Part shown: piece by piece, positions 9,265-18,293 of the stretch
Position numbering within the stretch: position 1 is the first letter of the stretch
Layout of the letters: each line of letters starts with the position of its first letter
DNA from: an uncultured Roseobacter sp.
GTDB lineage: Bacteria > Pseudomonadota > Alphaproteobacteria > Rhodobacterales > Rhodobacteraceae
Direction of reading: 5' to 3'
Assembly (NCBI RefSeq): GCF_947492555.1
Contig: NZ_CANLNE010000003.1
Location: forward strand, 992,001 to 1,056,000
DNA length: 64,000 bases
Notes under the pieces: generated by a model
Database searches by the model: none
What the model was told of the DNA's origin: nothing
What the model saw: only the letters and a program-made list of their open reading frames with translations
Program-made: the position numbers and the translations under genes

Positions 9265-10182
9265 ATGCCGATAAAGATACCTGCAGACCTGCCCGCTTAT
9301 GATGTGCTGACGCGCGAAGGTGTCATGGTCGTCGATGAGGATCAGGCGGCGCGTCAGGATATCCGGCCCCTGCGCATTGCGCTGCTGAACCTGATGCCCA
9401 AGAAGATCCAGACGGAGAACCAGTTTGCCCGGCTGATCGGAGCAACGCCGTTGCAGATCGAACTGAGCCTCATCCGCATGTCGGAACATCAGACCAAGAA
9501 CACCGCTGCTGCGCATATGGAGAGCTTTTACCGCCCGTTTCAGGAGGTGAAGGACCAGAAATTCGATGGTCTGATCATCACTGGCGCGCCCATCGAGCAC
9601 CTGCCTTTTGAGGAGGTGACCTATTGGGAGGAGCTGCGCGAGGTGATGGACTGGACCCAGACCAATGTGCATTCCACCTTTGGCGTCTGCTGGGGCGGGA
9701 TGGCGATGATCAACCACTTCCACGGCGTGCAAAAGCATATGCTGGACGGCAAGGCGTTTGGGTGTTTCCGGCACCGCAACCTGGCACCGGCCTCGCAATA
9801 CCTGCGTGGTTTTTCCGACGACTGCGTAATCCCCGTCTCCCGCTGGACAGAGATGCGACAGGATGAGATTGACGCCGCCCCCGGGCTGAGGACACTGCTG
9901 GGGAGTGATGATGTCGGCCCTTGCCTTGTCGAGGATCCGGGCCATCGCGCGCTCTATATTTTCAACCATTTCGAATATGATCGGGATACGCTGAAGCAGG
10001 AGTACGACCGGGATGTTGCCGACGGCAGTGCCATCACCCTGCCCGCGAACTACTATCCCGAAGATGATCCCACCCAGATGCCGCTAAACCGGTGGCGCAG
10101 TCACGCGCATCTTCTTTATGGCAATTGGATCAATGAGATGTACCAGTCCGCCCCTTTCGAGATGGCGCGCATTGGGACGTAA
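9265..10182 (+). CDS. metA: Homoserine O-acyltransferase, probably acetyl-CoA specific
   Basis: First dedicated step of methionine synthesis from homoserine. The 305-residue protein has the MetA/HTS fold with nucleophile Cys in FGVCWGGM (about residue 141) and [15 protein letters not shown] near the start. In this family residue 111 decides the acyl donor: Gly in E. coli MetA (succinyl-CoA), Glu in Bacillus cereus MetA (acetyl-CoA). Counting from the start, residue 111 here is Glu, in [13 protein letters not shown], so homoserine O-acetyltransferase activity is predicted despite the usual succinyltransferase name. Confidence 0.92.
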   Translation: MPIKIPADLPAYDVLTREGVMVVDEDQAARQDIRPLRIALLNLMPKKIQTENQFARLIGATPLQIELSLIRMSEHQTKNTAAAHMESFYRPFQEVKDQKFDGLIITGAPIEHLPFEEVTYWEELREVMDWTQTNVHSTFGVCWGGMAMINHFHGVQKHMLDGKAFGCFRHRNLAPASQYLRGFSDDCVIPVSRWTEMRQDEIDAAPGLRTLLGSDDVGPCLVEDPGHRALYIFNHFEYDRDTLKQEYDRDVADGSAITLPANYYPEDDPTQMPLNRWRSHAHLLYGNWINEMYQSAPFEMARIGT

Positions 10183-11149
10183 CGTGCTGCTCTTCGCCCT
10201 CCTTTTGATCCTGTTGGCCGTGGCATTGGTCCAATGGCGTGCTGTGGCGCGTGAAACGCAGGCTGAAACCGCCTATCCACCCTCCGGTCAATTTATCGAG
10301 GTGGATGGCACGCGCGTTCATCTGCGCATCGAAGGGCAAGGCCCCGATCTGGTTCTGATCCACGGCGCAAACGGATCAATGCGCGATTTCACCTTCGACT
10401 TGATGGGGCGGCTGACGGACCGCTACCGCGTCATCATGGTGGATCGCCCGGGACTGGGCTGGAGCAGTCGCGCGGGGGAGAGCTACAGCGGCGTGTTGAA
10501 CACCTGGGCCGAGCCGCCGGCGGTGCAGGCGCGCGTGCTGCAAAAAGCGCTGGATCAGGTTGGGGTGACACGTCCGATTGTTCTGGGCCATTCCTACGGC
10601 GGCGCTGTGGCGCTGGCCTGGGCGCTGGAACGGCCGGAGGATACGGCAGCGTTGGTCCTGCTCGGGGCCGCCTCCAACCCCTGGCCCGGCAACCTCGGCC
10701 TGCTCTACCAGATCAATTCGACGCGGATTGGCAGCGCGTTGATGATCCCCCTGATTGCAGCCTTTGCCCCCGCGGCGCGCATTGAGGAGGCGGTCGCCTC
10801 CATTTTCGCGCCACAAGCGACACCTGACGGGTATCTCGATCACTTCGGGCCCGAAATGACATTGCGCCGCCCCACGCTGCGCGCGAATGCGCAACAAGTC
10901 AACAGCCTGCGCCCGCATGTGGTCGAGATGGCAACGCAGTATCCTAGCCTGAGCCTGCCCGTGGAAATCCTGCATGGCACCGAAGACACTATCGTCCCGC
11001 TGCGCGTCCATTCGGAGCCATTGGCGCAATTGTTGCCCAATGCGACGCTGATCCGGATGCAAGGTGTGGGCCATATGCCACATCACGCCGACCCTGATGC
11101 CGTCGAAGCGGCCATTGACCGCGCGGCAACCCGCGCAGGTTTGCGTTAA
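10133..11149 (+). CDS. Membrane-anchored alpha/beta hydrolase
   Basis: An alpha/beta hydrolase of about 338 residues with the oxyanion-loop HGANGS, the nucleophile elbow GHSYGG, and a late Asp (GTEDTIVPL) and His (GVGHMPHH) to complete the triad. An N-terminal hydrophobic segment ([17 protein letters not shown]) preceded by basic residues suggests a signal anchor. The substrate is unknown. Several starts are possible: ATG 10118, ATG 10133, or GTG 10184 just after the metA stop; I prefer 10133, which overlaps the end of metA and keeps the basic residues before the anchor. Confidence 0.8.
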   Translation: MRCTSPPLSRWRALGRNVLLFALLLILLAVALVQWRAVARETQAETAYPPSGQFIEVDGTRVHLRIEGQGPDLVLIHGANGSMRDFTFDLMGRLTDRYRVIMVDRPGLGWSSRAGESYSGVLNTWAEPPAVQARVLQKALDQVGVTRPIVLGHSYGGAVALAWALERPEDTAALVLLGAASNPWPGNLGLLYQINSTRIGSALMIPLIAAFAPAARIEEAVASIFAPQATPDGYLDHFGPEMTLRRPTLRANAQQVNSLRPHVVEMATQYPSLSLPVEILHGTEDTIVPLRVHSEPLAQLLPNATLIRMQGVGHMPHHADPDAVEAAIDRAATRAGLR

Positions 11150-11198
11150 GCCTGTTAACATCCCATATTAAAATCAGAGCACCTGCCCCGGAGGGCCC

Positions 11199-12068
11199 AT
11201 GAACCTGCCATTTGACGGCGCGATCAGCACCTACTTTGCCTCAGAAGCCCCCAAGGACATCCGCGACGCCATCAAGCGGAGTGAAAAGGGCGATATCCTG
11301 TCCGACACCTACCCGCACAGCGAGCGTATGGCGCGCAAGCCCTACGAGAAGGAGCTGGCCGCCCTGCAGATCGAACTGGTCAAGATGCAGGCCTGGGTCA
11401 AGGAAAGCGGTGCCCGTGTCGTGATCGTCTATGAAGGTCGTGACGGCGCCGGAAAAGGTGGTACAATCAGCCGATTCCGCGCCAATCTTAATCCACGCGG
11501 CGCCCGCATCGTCGCCTTGCAGAAGCCGACAGATACCGAAGCCGGACAATGGTATTTCCAGCGCTATGTGGCCCATCTGCCGACAGTTGGGGAAATGGCC
11601 TTCTATGATCGCAGCTGGTACAACCGCGGCGTTGTCGAGAAGGTCTTTGACTTCTGCACCGACACCGAACGGGAAAACTTTTTCACGCAGGTGACACCCT
11701 TCGAGGACACGTTGGTGGAAGATGGCGTACATCTTTTCAAATTCTGGCTGAATGTGGGGCGCGCCGAGCAACTGCGGCGCCTTTTGGCGCGGGAATGCGA
11801 CCCGCTGAAACAGTGGAAACTCAGCTGGATTGATGTTGAGGGCCTCAAACGCTGGGACGCCTACACGGACGCGATTGGAGAAACCCTGACGCGGACCCAC
11901 AGAGAAGCGACCCCCTGGACCATCGTGAGATCAGACGACAAGCGCCGCGCGCGGCTCAACGCCATCCGCACGGTGCTGCACGGGTTGGACTACGCGCGCA
12001 AGGATGCCCGCGCGATTGGCAAGATCGACACATCGATTTGCGGTGGGCCGGACATCTGGGATGCCTAA
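11199..12068 (+). CDS. ppk2: Polyphosphate kinase 2
   Basis: PPK2-family enzyme that moves phosphate between polyphosphate and nucleoside mono- or diphosphates. The 289 residues include Walker [11 protein letters not shown] around 79-88, the lid-type region [12 protein letters not shown] and the Walker B-like YDRSWYNRG. One PPK2 domain is present, as in the single-domain classes; nucleotide preference cannot be assigned by eye. GGAGGG precedes the ATG. The downstream TetR gene starts inside its last codons, so the two are translationally coupled. Confidence 0.93.
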   Translation: MNLPFDGAISTYFASEAPKDIRDAIKRSEKGDILSDTYPHSERMARKPYEKELAALQIELVKMQAWVKESGARVVIVYEGRDGAGKGGTISRFRANLNPRGARIVALQKPTDTEAGQWYFQRYVAHLPTVGEMAFYDRSWYNRGVVEKVFDFCTDTERENFFTQVTPFEDTLVEDGVHLFKFWLNVGRAEQLRRLLARECDPLKQWKLSWIDVEGLKRWDAYTDAIGETLTRTHREATPWTIVRSDDKRRARLNAIRTVLHGLDYARKDARAIGKIDTSICGGPDIWDA

Positions 12069-12678
12069 ACGCGGCTATCATCATGGCAACCTGCGTCAGG
12101 CTCTGATTGACGCGGCGCTGCAGCTGATCGAGGCGCGGGGACCGATGGGCTTCACCCTGTCAGAGGCGGCCAAACAGGCGGGCGTAACCCCTGCTGCCGT
12201 CTACCGGCACTTCGAAGGGCGTGAGGATCTGATTGCCGAAGCTGCGCTGCAGGGCTACGAGATTTTTGCCGACCTGATGGAATACGCGTATGAAAAAGGC
12301 CAACCCTCTGCGCTGGCGGCCTTTTCCGCAACCGGGCGTGCCTATCTGGCCTTCGCGCGCAAATATCCCGGCCACTACATCGCGATGTTTGAAAGCGGGA
12401 TTTCGGTGAACCGTACGCCCGAACTGGCCGCCGTCGCCACCCGCGCCAACAGTGTTCTGGAAAAGGCGGCAACCGACCTCAGCCAGCATATCCCCGAAGA
12501 CAAACGCCCCCCGGCGTCGATGTTCTCCGCCCATATCTGGGCCCTGAGCCACGGGGTGGTTGAGCTTTTTGCGCGCAACTCACCGGGACGGGCCTCGCCC
12601 TTCCCGGCGGATGATCTGTTGGAAACGGGGATTGGTATCTATTTGCGCGGGCTTGGTCTGATCAACCCGGACGACTAG
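12061..12678 (+). CDS. TetR family regulator with WHG-type C-terminal domain
   Basis: A 205-residue repressor-type protein. Residues about 8-55 are the TetR helix-turn-helix ([20 protein letters not shown]). The C-terminal part contains [12 protein letters not shown], typical of the WHG ligand-binding domain. The ligand is unknown. Its ATG lies eight bases inside the end of ppk2, so it is probably cotranscribed with that gene and could control it or a neighbour. Its stop codon directly abuts that of the convergent Hint-domain gene. Confidence 0.88.
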   Translation: MPKRGYHHGNLRQALIDAALQLIEARGPMGFTLSEAAKQAGVTPAAVYRHFEGREDLIAEAALQGYEIFADLMEYAYEKGQPSALAAFSATGRAYLAFARKYPGHYIAMFESGISVNRTPELAAVATRANSVLEKAATDLSQHIPEDKRPPASMFSAHIWALSHGVVELFARNSPGRASPFPADDLLETGIGIYLRGLGLINPDD

Positions 12679-13710
12679 TCAGGCTGCGAGGTAGGAGCGC
12701 AATGCCGCAGCCTCGCGGCCGTTCAGGGTCATCGTTGCGGTCACGCCGAAGCTTTCAAAACCACTGCCCAAAACGGGGAAAAGCGCGTCCAGTTCCGCGC
12801 GCTGTGCCGCTTCCAGGGTGCCGAGCGCGTTTTCTCCGTAAAAGAAGCTTTCGGTCAGGGCCCCGTTGGCGCGGACGATCTGGTGGCTGTCGAACATGAA
12901 ATGCGTGTAGGTCACGCTCTCTCGCGGATCCAGACGCACGCCCGGCACGCCGACTAAATGTTTGGCCGCCACCAACACTTCGGACTTGCCGAAGAGAAGG
13001 TCGGCCATGGCGTTCTTTATCCAGATGCGGTGCTGCTGAGAGACGGTCAGCGGTGCATTGTTGCCGATTGCCCCCGCGTCGAACACAACCGGTGCAAAAG
13101 CGCCCTGCCCGGTCACGGTCGTGCTGGCCACCCATTGCACCGGCAAATTGCCTTTGTCCAGGGTCCAGAGCGCCTGGCCAACCCTGATGTCCTCGACCGC
13201 AATCTCTCCGTCTGCCGTCGCGATCCGCGTACCTTCCGCAAAGCAGGTGACATAGTTATTGTAGCGCGACGTCCCGGTGTTGTTGCCCCCGATCTTGACG
13301 TATGACGTGCCGTCCTGAAGCAGTTCGCTGGTAGCAAAGCCCCAGACATCACCGAAATTGCCGTTTTGCGAGAAGACATAGACGCTGATTGTCGGGCCCG
13401 TCTGGTTCCCGTTGTCGTCCAGGGCGCGGATGCTGATGATCGATTCCGATTCAACCTGCGTGCCGTCGGCAACCAATCCATTGCCATCGGTTATGACGTG
13501 GCTGCCAGGCTGATCGTCGTTGAAACGCCCGCCCCCCCCGCCGGTGTCGTTCAGGGACACTTCCGTTCCACTGCCACCGGTGTATTCAAAAACCGTGCCG
13601 TTGGGCGTCGAGGAGTTGTTGATGATTGGATTGCCGACGATGCTCCCATTGGAACTCGACTGTACGACGAGGCTTTCGCTGTCGAAGGCTATGAAATTCC
13701 GTATCACCAT
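12679..13710 (-). CDS. Hint-domain protein
   Basis: A 343-residue protein with a Gly/Asn/Ser-rich N-terminal half without a classical signal peptide. A Hint_2 (hedgehog/intein-like) domain starts at Cys156 in CFAEGTRIATADG, and LTVSQQHRIW carries the conserved Thr/His region. Hint domains can cleave the chain at the amide before the first Cys. Many roseobacter surface or RTX-like proteins carry this domain. Here nothing follows the domain that looks like an extein, so release or anchoring of the N-terminal half is a guess. It is preceded by an AT-rich promoter region. Confidence 0.82.
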   Translation of the reverse strand: MVIRNFIAFDSESLVVQSSSNGSIVGNPIINNSSTPNGTVFEYTGGSGTEVSLNDTGGGGGRFNDDQPGSHVITDGNGLVADGTQVESESIISIRALDDNGNQTGPTISVYVFSQNGNFGDVWGFATSELLQDGTSYVKIGGNNTGTSRYNNYVTCFAEGTRIATADGEIAVEDIRVGQALWTLDKGNLPVQWVASTTVTGQGAFAPVVFDAGAIGNNAPLTVSQQHRIWIKNAMADLLFGKSEVLVAAKHLVGVPGVRLDPRESVTYTHFMFDSHQIVRANGALTESFFYGENALGTLEAAQRAELDALFPVLGSGFESFGVTATMTLNGREAAALRSYLAA

Positions 13711-13875
13711 ATCACGTCCAAACGTATTGAATTACCACATTAAAGTAACGGGGAATTATGCCGTAAGTGCGACTCGGCCAAGCAAGATTAGCGAGAAATT
13801 GCCTAAAACTCGATGGCTTTGCATCAGGGATCGCCCACACCATCCAGATGCGTCCTAGGTTGGGCCTTGAAACGC

Positions 13876-13903
13876 AAAAGGCCGCCCGGGGTGGACGGCC
13901 TTC
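13876..13903 (-). terminator. Rho-independent terminator after rpsI
   Basis: Read on the minus strand, AAGGCCGTCC pairs with GGGCGGCCTT across a short C-rich loop and is followed by TTTTG. It begins about 20 bases after the rpsI stop codon. Confidence 0.7.
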
Positions 13904-13922
13904 TGATATCTGTTGGAAAAGC

Positions 13923-14417
13923 TTAACGCTTGGAGAACTGGAAGCTCTTGCGCGCTTTGGCCTTGCCGTATTTCTTCCGCTCAACCACGCGGCTGTCGCG
14001 GGTCAGGAAGCCGGCGGCTTTCAACGCGCCCCGCAGGGACGGATCGTAAAGCTGCAGCGCTTTTGACACGCCGTGCTTGACCGCGCCGGCCTGACCGGAC
14101 AGACCGCCGCCCTTGACAGTGGCCACCACGTCAAACTGGCCTTCGGTGCCGGAAACGGTGAACGGCTGTGCCAGGATCATCTGCAGCACGGGGCGCGCAA
14201 AATATTCGTTCTGCGGCTTGCCGTTCACGGTGACCTTGCCAGAGCCGGGCTTGATCCAGACACGGGCAATCGCGTCTTTCCGCTTGCCCGTTGCGTAGGA
14301 GCGACCCAGATCGTCACGGACCGGCTCGCGCGGCGTTTCGATCACTTCGGGGGCAGCTTCGAGACCTGCGGCCTGGCCGAGCTCTTCGAGTGTGTTGATT
14401 TCTTCAGCCATGCTCAT
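13923..14417 (-). CDS. rpsI: 30S ribosomal protein S9
   Basis: The 164-residue S9 protein has the extended N-terminus usual in Alphaproteobacteria (residues 1-35) before the conserved [14 protein letters not shown], and ends in the basic [11 protein letters not shown] tail that reaches the P-site tRNA. It follows rplM with a four-base ATGA overlap, giving the standard rplM-rpsI operon and translational coupling. Confidence 0.98.
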   Translation of the reverse strand: MSMAEEINTLEELGQAAGLEAAPEVIETPREPVRDDLGRSYATGKRKDAIARVWIKPGSGKVTVNGKPQNEYFARPVLQMILAQPFTVSGTEGQFDVVATVKGGGLSGQAGAVKHGVSKALQLYDPSLRGALKAAGFLTRDSRVVERKKYGKAKARKSFQFSKR

Positions 14418-14875
14418 GCACTCCGGGTGTTTTTGCTGTTCATGGATTTCACGTCCAGAACTTCGGGGCTCTGCGCCTCGTGAGGGTGTTCACCACCTGC
14501 ATAGACGCGCAGGTTGGTCATTTGCTGGCGGGACAGACGGTTGCCGGGCAGCATGCGCTTGACCGCGAGGGTTACGACGCGCTCGGGGTGTGCGCCCTCA
14601 AGGATTTGCGCCTTGGTACGGGATTTGATCCCGCCCGGATGGCCGGTGTGCCAGTAGTGATGCTCTTCACGCTTCTTGCCGGTCAGCTGGATCTTGTCCG
14701 CGTTGATGACAATCACGTTGTCGCCCATATCCATGTGCGGTGTGAAGGACGCTTTGTGTTTGCCGCGCAGACGTTGCGCGATGATCGAGGCAAGACGGCC
14801 CAGAACAACGCCCTCGGCGTCGATCAGGATCCATTTCTTGTCGATATCTGCGGGTGTTGCAGAAAAGGTTTTCAT
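14414..14875 (-). CDS. rplM: 50S ribosomal protein L13
   Basis: The 153-residue L13 protein has the conserved W-LIDAEG-VLGRLAS start, [18 protein letters not shown] and the [16 protein letters not shown] segment. It is the first gene of the rplM-rpsI operon. A GGGGAA ribosome site lies before the ATG, and a near-consensus promoter lies about 65 bases upstream. Confidence 0.98.
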   Translation of the reverse strand: MKTFSATPADIDKKWILIDAEGVVLGRLASIIAQRLRGKHKASFTPHMDMGDNVIVINADKIQLTGKKREEHHYWHTGHPGGIKSRTKAQILEGAHPERVVTLAVKRMLPGNRLSRQQMTNLRVYAGGEHPHEAQSPEVLDVKSMNSKNTRSA

Positions 14876-14937
14876 GGACGGTTCCCCGTTTGAGGTGAAA
14901 GACTGTGCTGTCGCATCAGTCCAAATTCGATTAGGGG

Positions 14938-14965
14938 GTTATACAGCAGCCAAATTGCGGGTCAA
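14938..14965 (-). promoter_or_regulatory. Sigma-70 type promoter of rplM-rpsI
   Basis: On the minus strand a TTGACC -35 box (14960-14965) is followed after 16 bases by a TATAAC -10 box (14938-14943). Both are close to consensus and are placed 63 bases before the rplM start, as expected for a highly expressed ribosomal operon. Confidence 0.75.
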
Positions 14966-15497
14966 GCAGCAGAACTCAGGTAATATTCAGCAATATCAAT
15001 GGTTTAAAAATAAGGTATTATTTTACCCCAGTGACTTGATGACTTATTTAGTCGCAACCATTGCGTCGTATCAGGGGGCTCTGCGATGTGATGCGCGTAC
15101 AGCAACACCTATCGTCAAATCCAGGTCACTGAATGTACGCCGTTGGTGCAAAGCGCCAAGCCTCAATTTCTGTTTCCCAATTCTCGTTAAAATCGTCAGT
15201 GAACGATTGTAGTTGCTGTGCTGTCTCATGAGCTTTTTGCGACGAAACCCGCAAGTATGATCTGTAAGTATTGTCTACATACAGCTGATCCAGCGCAGTC
15301 TTAGCCATAGCCAAATGAATGATAGGCCAGTCTTGTCCATGCTGTCATCGACACTCTGAGGCTGGTCAAACTTCGCTGTTGCATCAATGATCCACGGCAT
15401 TGCAATTCTTATCATCGGCGGCCTTCGGTGCTTGAATGTTTCCTGCCTCGAAGGTGCCTTACGTGCCGGGAATACCGTAAGTGGATGGTGTCGAACC
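14966..15497. other. AT-rich gene-poor stretch
   Basis: Between the rplM promoter and the MocR gene there are about 530 bases that are visibly richer in A and T than the surroundings. The only open frame with a protein-like composition is at 15126-15314. A short AT palindrome (AAATAA-N4-TTATTT, near 15008) is present. No RNA gene or mobile-element end was recognised. It may be a remnant of transferred DNA. Confidence 0.4.
15126..15314 (-). CDS. Possible small hypothetical protein (62 aa)
   Basis: A 62-codon open frame in the AT-rich gap. Its product is polar and looks helical (QKAHETAQQLQSF, DDFNENWETEIEAW). The composition is plausible for a real soluble protein and unlike the Arg/Pro-rich shadow frames elsewhere in this GC-rich DNA. 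There is no good ribosome site before ATG 15314 or ATG 15308. It may be a fragment of a decayed gene. No family recognised. Confidence 0.35.
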   Translation of the reverse strand: MAMAKTALDQLYVDNTYRSYLRVSSQKAHETAQQLQSFTDDFNENWETEIEAWRFAPTAYIQ

Positions 15498-16913
15498 TCA
15501 AACGCTGATCTGCTCCGGCGGGTTGTCCAGAAGCTGGCACAGCCGTGTTATCGCAGCTTCAAAGCTGCCGAGCGACACGCCGGCGTTGACCGCCATCCGC
15601 ACCGCATGGGGCGCGCGCGCGTCGCGGCAGACGAACTCCTCGGCGGATCTGATCTGAACACCCACCGCCTCGGCGGCCTGGCAGAATGCCCCTGCCCGCC
15701 AGCCCATCGGCAACCGCAACCACAAAAACGGGACATCCTCCCGCCAGCTCAGATCGTACCCGCCCAAGATATTCACGGCGCTTTGCACGTAGATGTTGAA
15801 CGCGCGGCGGGTCTCCTCGGTCAACGTATCGATCTGCGGATGCATCAGCAGCAACGCGGCCACATCGCTCATCGGGGTGGCCAGGCCAAAGAAGCTGTGC
15901 TCGGCATTGCGGCGCAGCACCGACCATTTGCCCTCAGGGGCAATCGCAAAGCCAAAGCGCAGAGCGGGTGTGACCGTCTTGGCAATCGACGAGACGTACC
16001 AGCCGCGCTCCGGCGCCAGCATCCGGTACGACGGGGCGCGGTTCACGCCCATCCGGTAACAATCATCTTCCAGGATCTGCGCATCGTATTTGCGTGCGAT
16101 CCGGGCAATCTCTTCACGCCGGGCCAGAGGGGTGAACCCGCCCGTCGGGTTGTGCACTTCCGGTGAGGTACACAGGACCTGCGCATCATGGGATCGCATC
16201 GCCTGCTCGAAGGCGTCAGGCAGGATCCCGTTAGCATCCATCGCAACCGGCACAACATCGGCCCGCAACATCTCGGCTGCGCGGCGGAACCCGGGATAGG
16301 CCAGTTCCTCGATCAACACCGTCGGTCTGCGCCCCTCTAGGATCGATTGCAGCACCATTAGGACAGCGTTCTGTCCACCATGGCAGAGCACGATATCCTT
16401 GTCGCCGAGCGGGCCCAGCGGCGTCCCTTCCAACCAGCGTAACACCGCACGCCGCGCCGGGCGGGCGCCGGCACGGCTGGGATAGTGCATGACGCCCGAG
16501 GGCGGGTCCTCTGCCACCTGCACCATCAACTGCCGGATCAGCTTGTCCTGACCAACGCAGGGCAGATGCGGCGAGAACAGGCTGACATTGTACTGCTCGC
16601 CATCTTCTTCTGCGTCATGCGGCACAACGTCGATCTCAATGGGTGCATCCGATACCCGCGTATGGTGCGGCGGGGCCACGAAGGTGCCGCGCCCGACCTC
16701 GGCATTCAAGATGCCTTCGTCTGTCAGGATCGTATAAGCGCGCGCCACGGTGCCGGGTGTGATGCTCAGCTTCCAGGCCAGATCGCGCACGGGGGGTAGC
16801 TTGTCTCCGGGCTTCAGATCGCCCGCCTCTATCCCCTGTCGGATACTACTAACAACCGATTGATACTTTGGGCCCTGCCCGTCGATCAGCGCTGGCTGCC
16901 AAATTGTACCCAT
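15498..16913 (-). CDS. MocR-family regulator (GntR HTH fused to aminotransferase)
   Basis: A 471-residue protein with an N-terminal GntR winged helix (residues about 15-80, KLPPVRDLAWKLSITPGTVARAY) joined to a fold-type I aminotransferase domain. The PLP lysine lies in SSIAKTVTPALRFG. MocR proteins such as GabR and PdxR sense amines, amino acids or PLP through the enzyme-like domain. The effector here is unknown. It is divergent from the DUF1127 gene, and the 94-base gap contains repeats that could be its operator, including an inverted repeat over its own start codon, which suggests autoregulation. Confidence 0.9.
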   Translation of the reverse strand: MGTIWQPALIDGQGPKYQSVVSSIRQGIEAGDLKPGDKLPPVRDLAWKLSITPGTVARAYTILTDEGILNAEVGRGTFVAPPHHTRVSDAPIEIDVVPHDAEEDGEQYNVSLFSPHLPCVGQDKLIRQLMVQVAEDPPSGVMHYPSRAGARPARRAVLRWLEGTPLGPLGDKDIVLCHGGQNAVLMVLQSILEGRRPTVLIEELAYPGFRRAAEMLRADVVPVAMDANGILPDAFEQAMRSHDAQVLCTSPEVHNPTGGFTPLARREEIARIARKYDAQILEDDCYRMGVNRAPSYRMLAPERGWYVSSIAKTVTPALRFGFAIAPEGKWSVLRRNAEHSFFGLATPMSDVAALLLMHPQIDTLTEETRRAFNIYVQSAVNILGGYDLSWREDVPFLWLRLPMGWRAGAFCQAAEAVGVQIRSAEEFVCRDARAPHAVRMAVNAGVSLGSFEAAITRLCQLLDNPPEQISV

Positions 16914-16919
16914 TACAAT
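16903..16919. promoter_or_regulatory. Inverted repeat ATTGTA-N5-TACAAT over the MocR start
   Basis: A perfect six-base inverted repeat covers the start codon of the MocR gene (CAT at 16911-16913). A site here would block transcription or initiation of the regulator itself. Binding by MocR is inferred. Confidence 0.4.
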
Positions 16920-16936
16920 GTTTTCCTAGCACGTTT

Positions 16937-16987
16937 GTATCAATTATCGTATCAAGATTTCATAGCTATACCGCTATATTGTGTCAA
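16937..16987. promoter_or_regulatory. Direct repeats GTATCAA in the MocR/DUF1127 gap
   Basis: GTATCAA occurs at 16937-16943 and 16949-16955, twelve bases apart, and GTGTCAA at 16981-16987. MocR-type regulators commonly bind direct repeats in the divergent promoter, so these are candidate operator half-sites. The third copy lies just before the ribosome site of the DUF1127 gene. Confidence 0.4.
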
Positions 16988-17007
16988 TACAATTCAGGAG
17001 ATTTCCC

Positions 17008-17241
17008 ATGACACACGCACAGACACCATCGCCCCGGACCCTGGCTTTCCTCAACGAGGCCAAAGAGATGCCAACACTGGCCATCGTCGCGATTGAGTTT
17101 GCTGTCTGCGTGACGAAATGGGCCACACGCTACCGTACCAGACGCGCGCTGAAACAGTTGACGGTCTGGCAGCTGGACGATGTGGGACTGACACCAAGGC
17201 AGGCTCGTGACGAGGCGGCCAAGGTGTTCTGGCGCGCGTAA
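17008..17241 (+). CDS. DUF1127 domain protein (77 aa)
   Basis: A 77-residue basic protein whose C-terminal half (RTRRALKQLTVWQLDDVGLTP, shown here in part) is the DUF1127 domain, an Arg-rich helix followed by the LxxLxxWQLDDxGLT motif. Small DUF1127 proteins in Rhodobacter bind RNA and affect sRNA stability and stress responses. The ATG at 17008 is chosen because AGGAG stands eight bases before it; an in-frame GTG at 16981 is upstream of that site. It has its own strong terminator and faces the MocR gene. Confidence 0.85.
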   Translation: MTHAQTPSPRTLAFLNEAKEMPTLAIVAIEFAVCVTKWATRYRTRRALKQLTVWQLDDVGLTPRQARDEAAKVFWRA

Positions 17242-17272
17242 CCTCCCCGGTACGCGACCAGACCTCTTCCTC

Positions 17273-17302
17273 AAGGCCGGGTTTTATCCCGGCCTTTTTT
17301 TA
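17273..17302 (+). terminator. Strong Rho-independent terminator after the DUF1127 gene
   Basis: GGCCGGG (17275-17281), loop TTTTAT, CCCGGCC (17288-17294), then seven T. It overlaps the last codons of the convergent kelch gene. Confidence 0.9.
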
Positions 17303-18234
17303 TAGGGTGTCTCGGAGATCTCGATGCATTCGATGCTGGTCAGCTCCGGCTCACCGCCACGTGCGCCGCTGCCCGCCGCGATCCAGAGTTTGCGATCATA
17401 CACACAGCAGTTTGTCCCGTGTCGCGCCCGGTTGAGGCTTGGCCCCATGCGCCAGGTTTCTGTGATCGTATCGAATATCTGCATCTCGACAAAGGCCTCC
17501 ATGCGCCCGGCCTCGCCCCCCACATAGTGGATTTTGCCATCAATCACACCCGTCCCGCCAGCGGCGGTTTCAACGGGCAAGGGTTCATCATGAACGGACC
17601 ATGTGCCGGTCTTGAAATCATAGACATCGACATCACCGATCGTGGCAAAGAACAGCGCATTATAGTCCTGCCCGTTGTGGCGCCCGGTCTCCCGTCCACC
17701 AAAGAAGTACAGTTTATCCGCCACAATGGCGCAGGGCGCGTGGTCGCGCTTGTTCGGCGCATCGGGCAGCACCTGCCACTCACCTGTCTCGGGATTGATC
17801 CGGTCAAACCACGCCTGTGTGCCAGAGTGATGCCCGTCGATGATCCCGCCGACCACGTAGATCCAGCCATCCGTATGCAGCGCGCAGCCCGCCGCCCCGC
17901 GCCGCCGCGCCTGCGGGATACGCGGCCCCTCTCTCCAGGTGTCGCTATCGGGTTGGTAGATATAGACCGTCTCCAGCGGCGTTTCGCGCGGGAACTCCCC
18001 TGTCATTGTGCCCAGCAGCCAGATCTCGCGCCCGACGATAACCGGTTGAAAGTGGTGGATTTCCATCGGGGGCGGCGCGGCGGACGTCCAGGTATTGGTG
18101 TCGGGATCGAAGATGTCGACCGGCTGAATGCGCCGCCCGCCAAAGAGGTAGAATTTGCCGTCGAGGGCCGCAAATCCGTTTTCGTGCCGACAATGTGGCG
18201 TGCCCGTACAGTCCAGCGTGATCCAGTCCGACAT
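17284..18234 (-). CDS. Kelch-repeat beta-propeller protein
   Basis: A 316-residue protein made of about six kelch repeats, each with a hydrophobic strand, GG and a later W (KFYLFGG, WIYVVGG, KLYFFGG, KIHYVGG; TNTWTSA, SDTWREG, TGEWQVL, TETWRMG). This predicts a six-bladed propeller. There is no signal peptide, so it is probably cytoplasmic. Kelch propellers serve binding or occasionally enzymatic roles; none can be assigned here. Its end overlaps the terminator of the convergent DUF1127 gene. Confidence 0.88.
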   Translation of the reverse strand: MSDWITLDCTGTPHCRHENGFAALDGKFYLFGGRRIQPVDIFDPDTNTWTSAAPPPMEIHHFQPVIVGREIWLLGTMTGEFPRETPLETVYIYQPDSDTWREGPRIPQARRRGAAGCALHTDGWIYVVGGIIDGHHSGTQAWFDRINPETGEWQVLPDAPNKRDHAPCAIVADKLYFFGGRETGRHNGQDYNALFFATIGDVDVYDFKTGTWSVHDEPLPVETAAGGTGVIDGKIHYVGGEAGRMEAFVEMQIFDTITETWRMGPSLNRARHGTNCCVYDRKLWIAAGSGARGGEPELTSIECIEISETPYKKRPG

Positions 18235-18293
18235 CGGTTCCTCCCTTTTCAGGTCAGAGATGACCAGATTGGCGCCCCTTGGACAAGGTCCTG

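Noticed and set aside
16981-17241. Longer DUF1127 protein from GTG 16981
   Set aside because: The AGGAG ribosome site lies inside that extension and points to ATG 17008.
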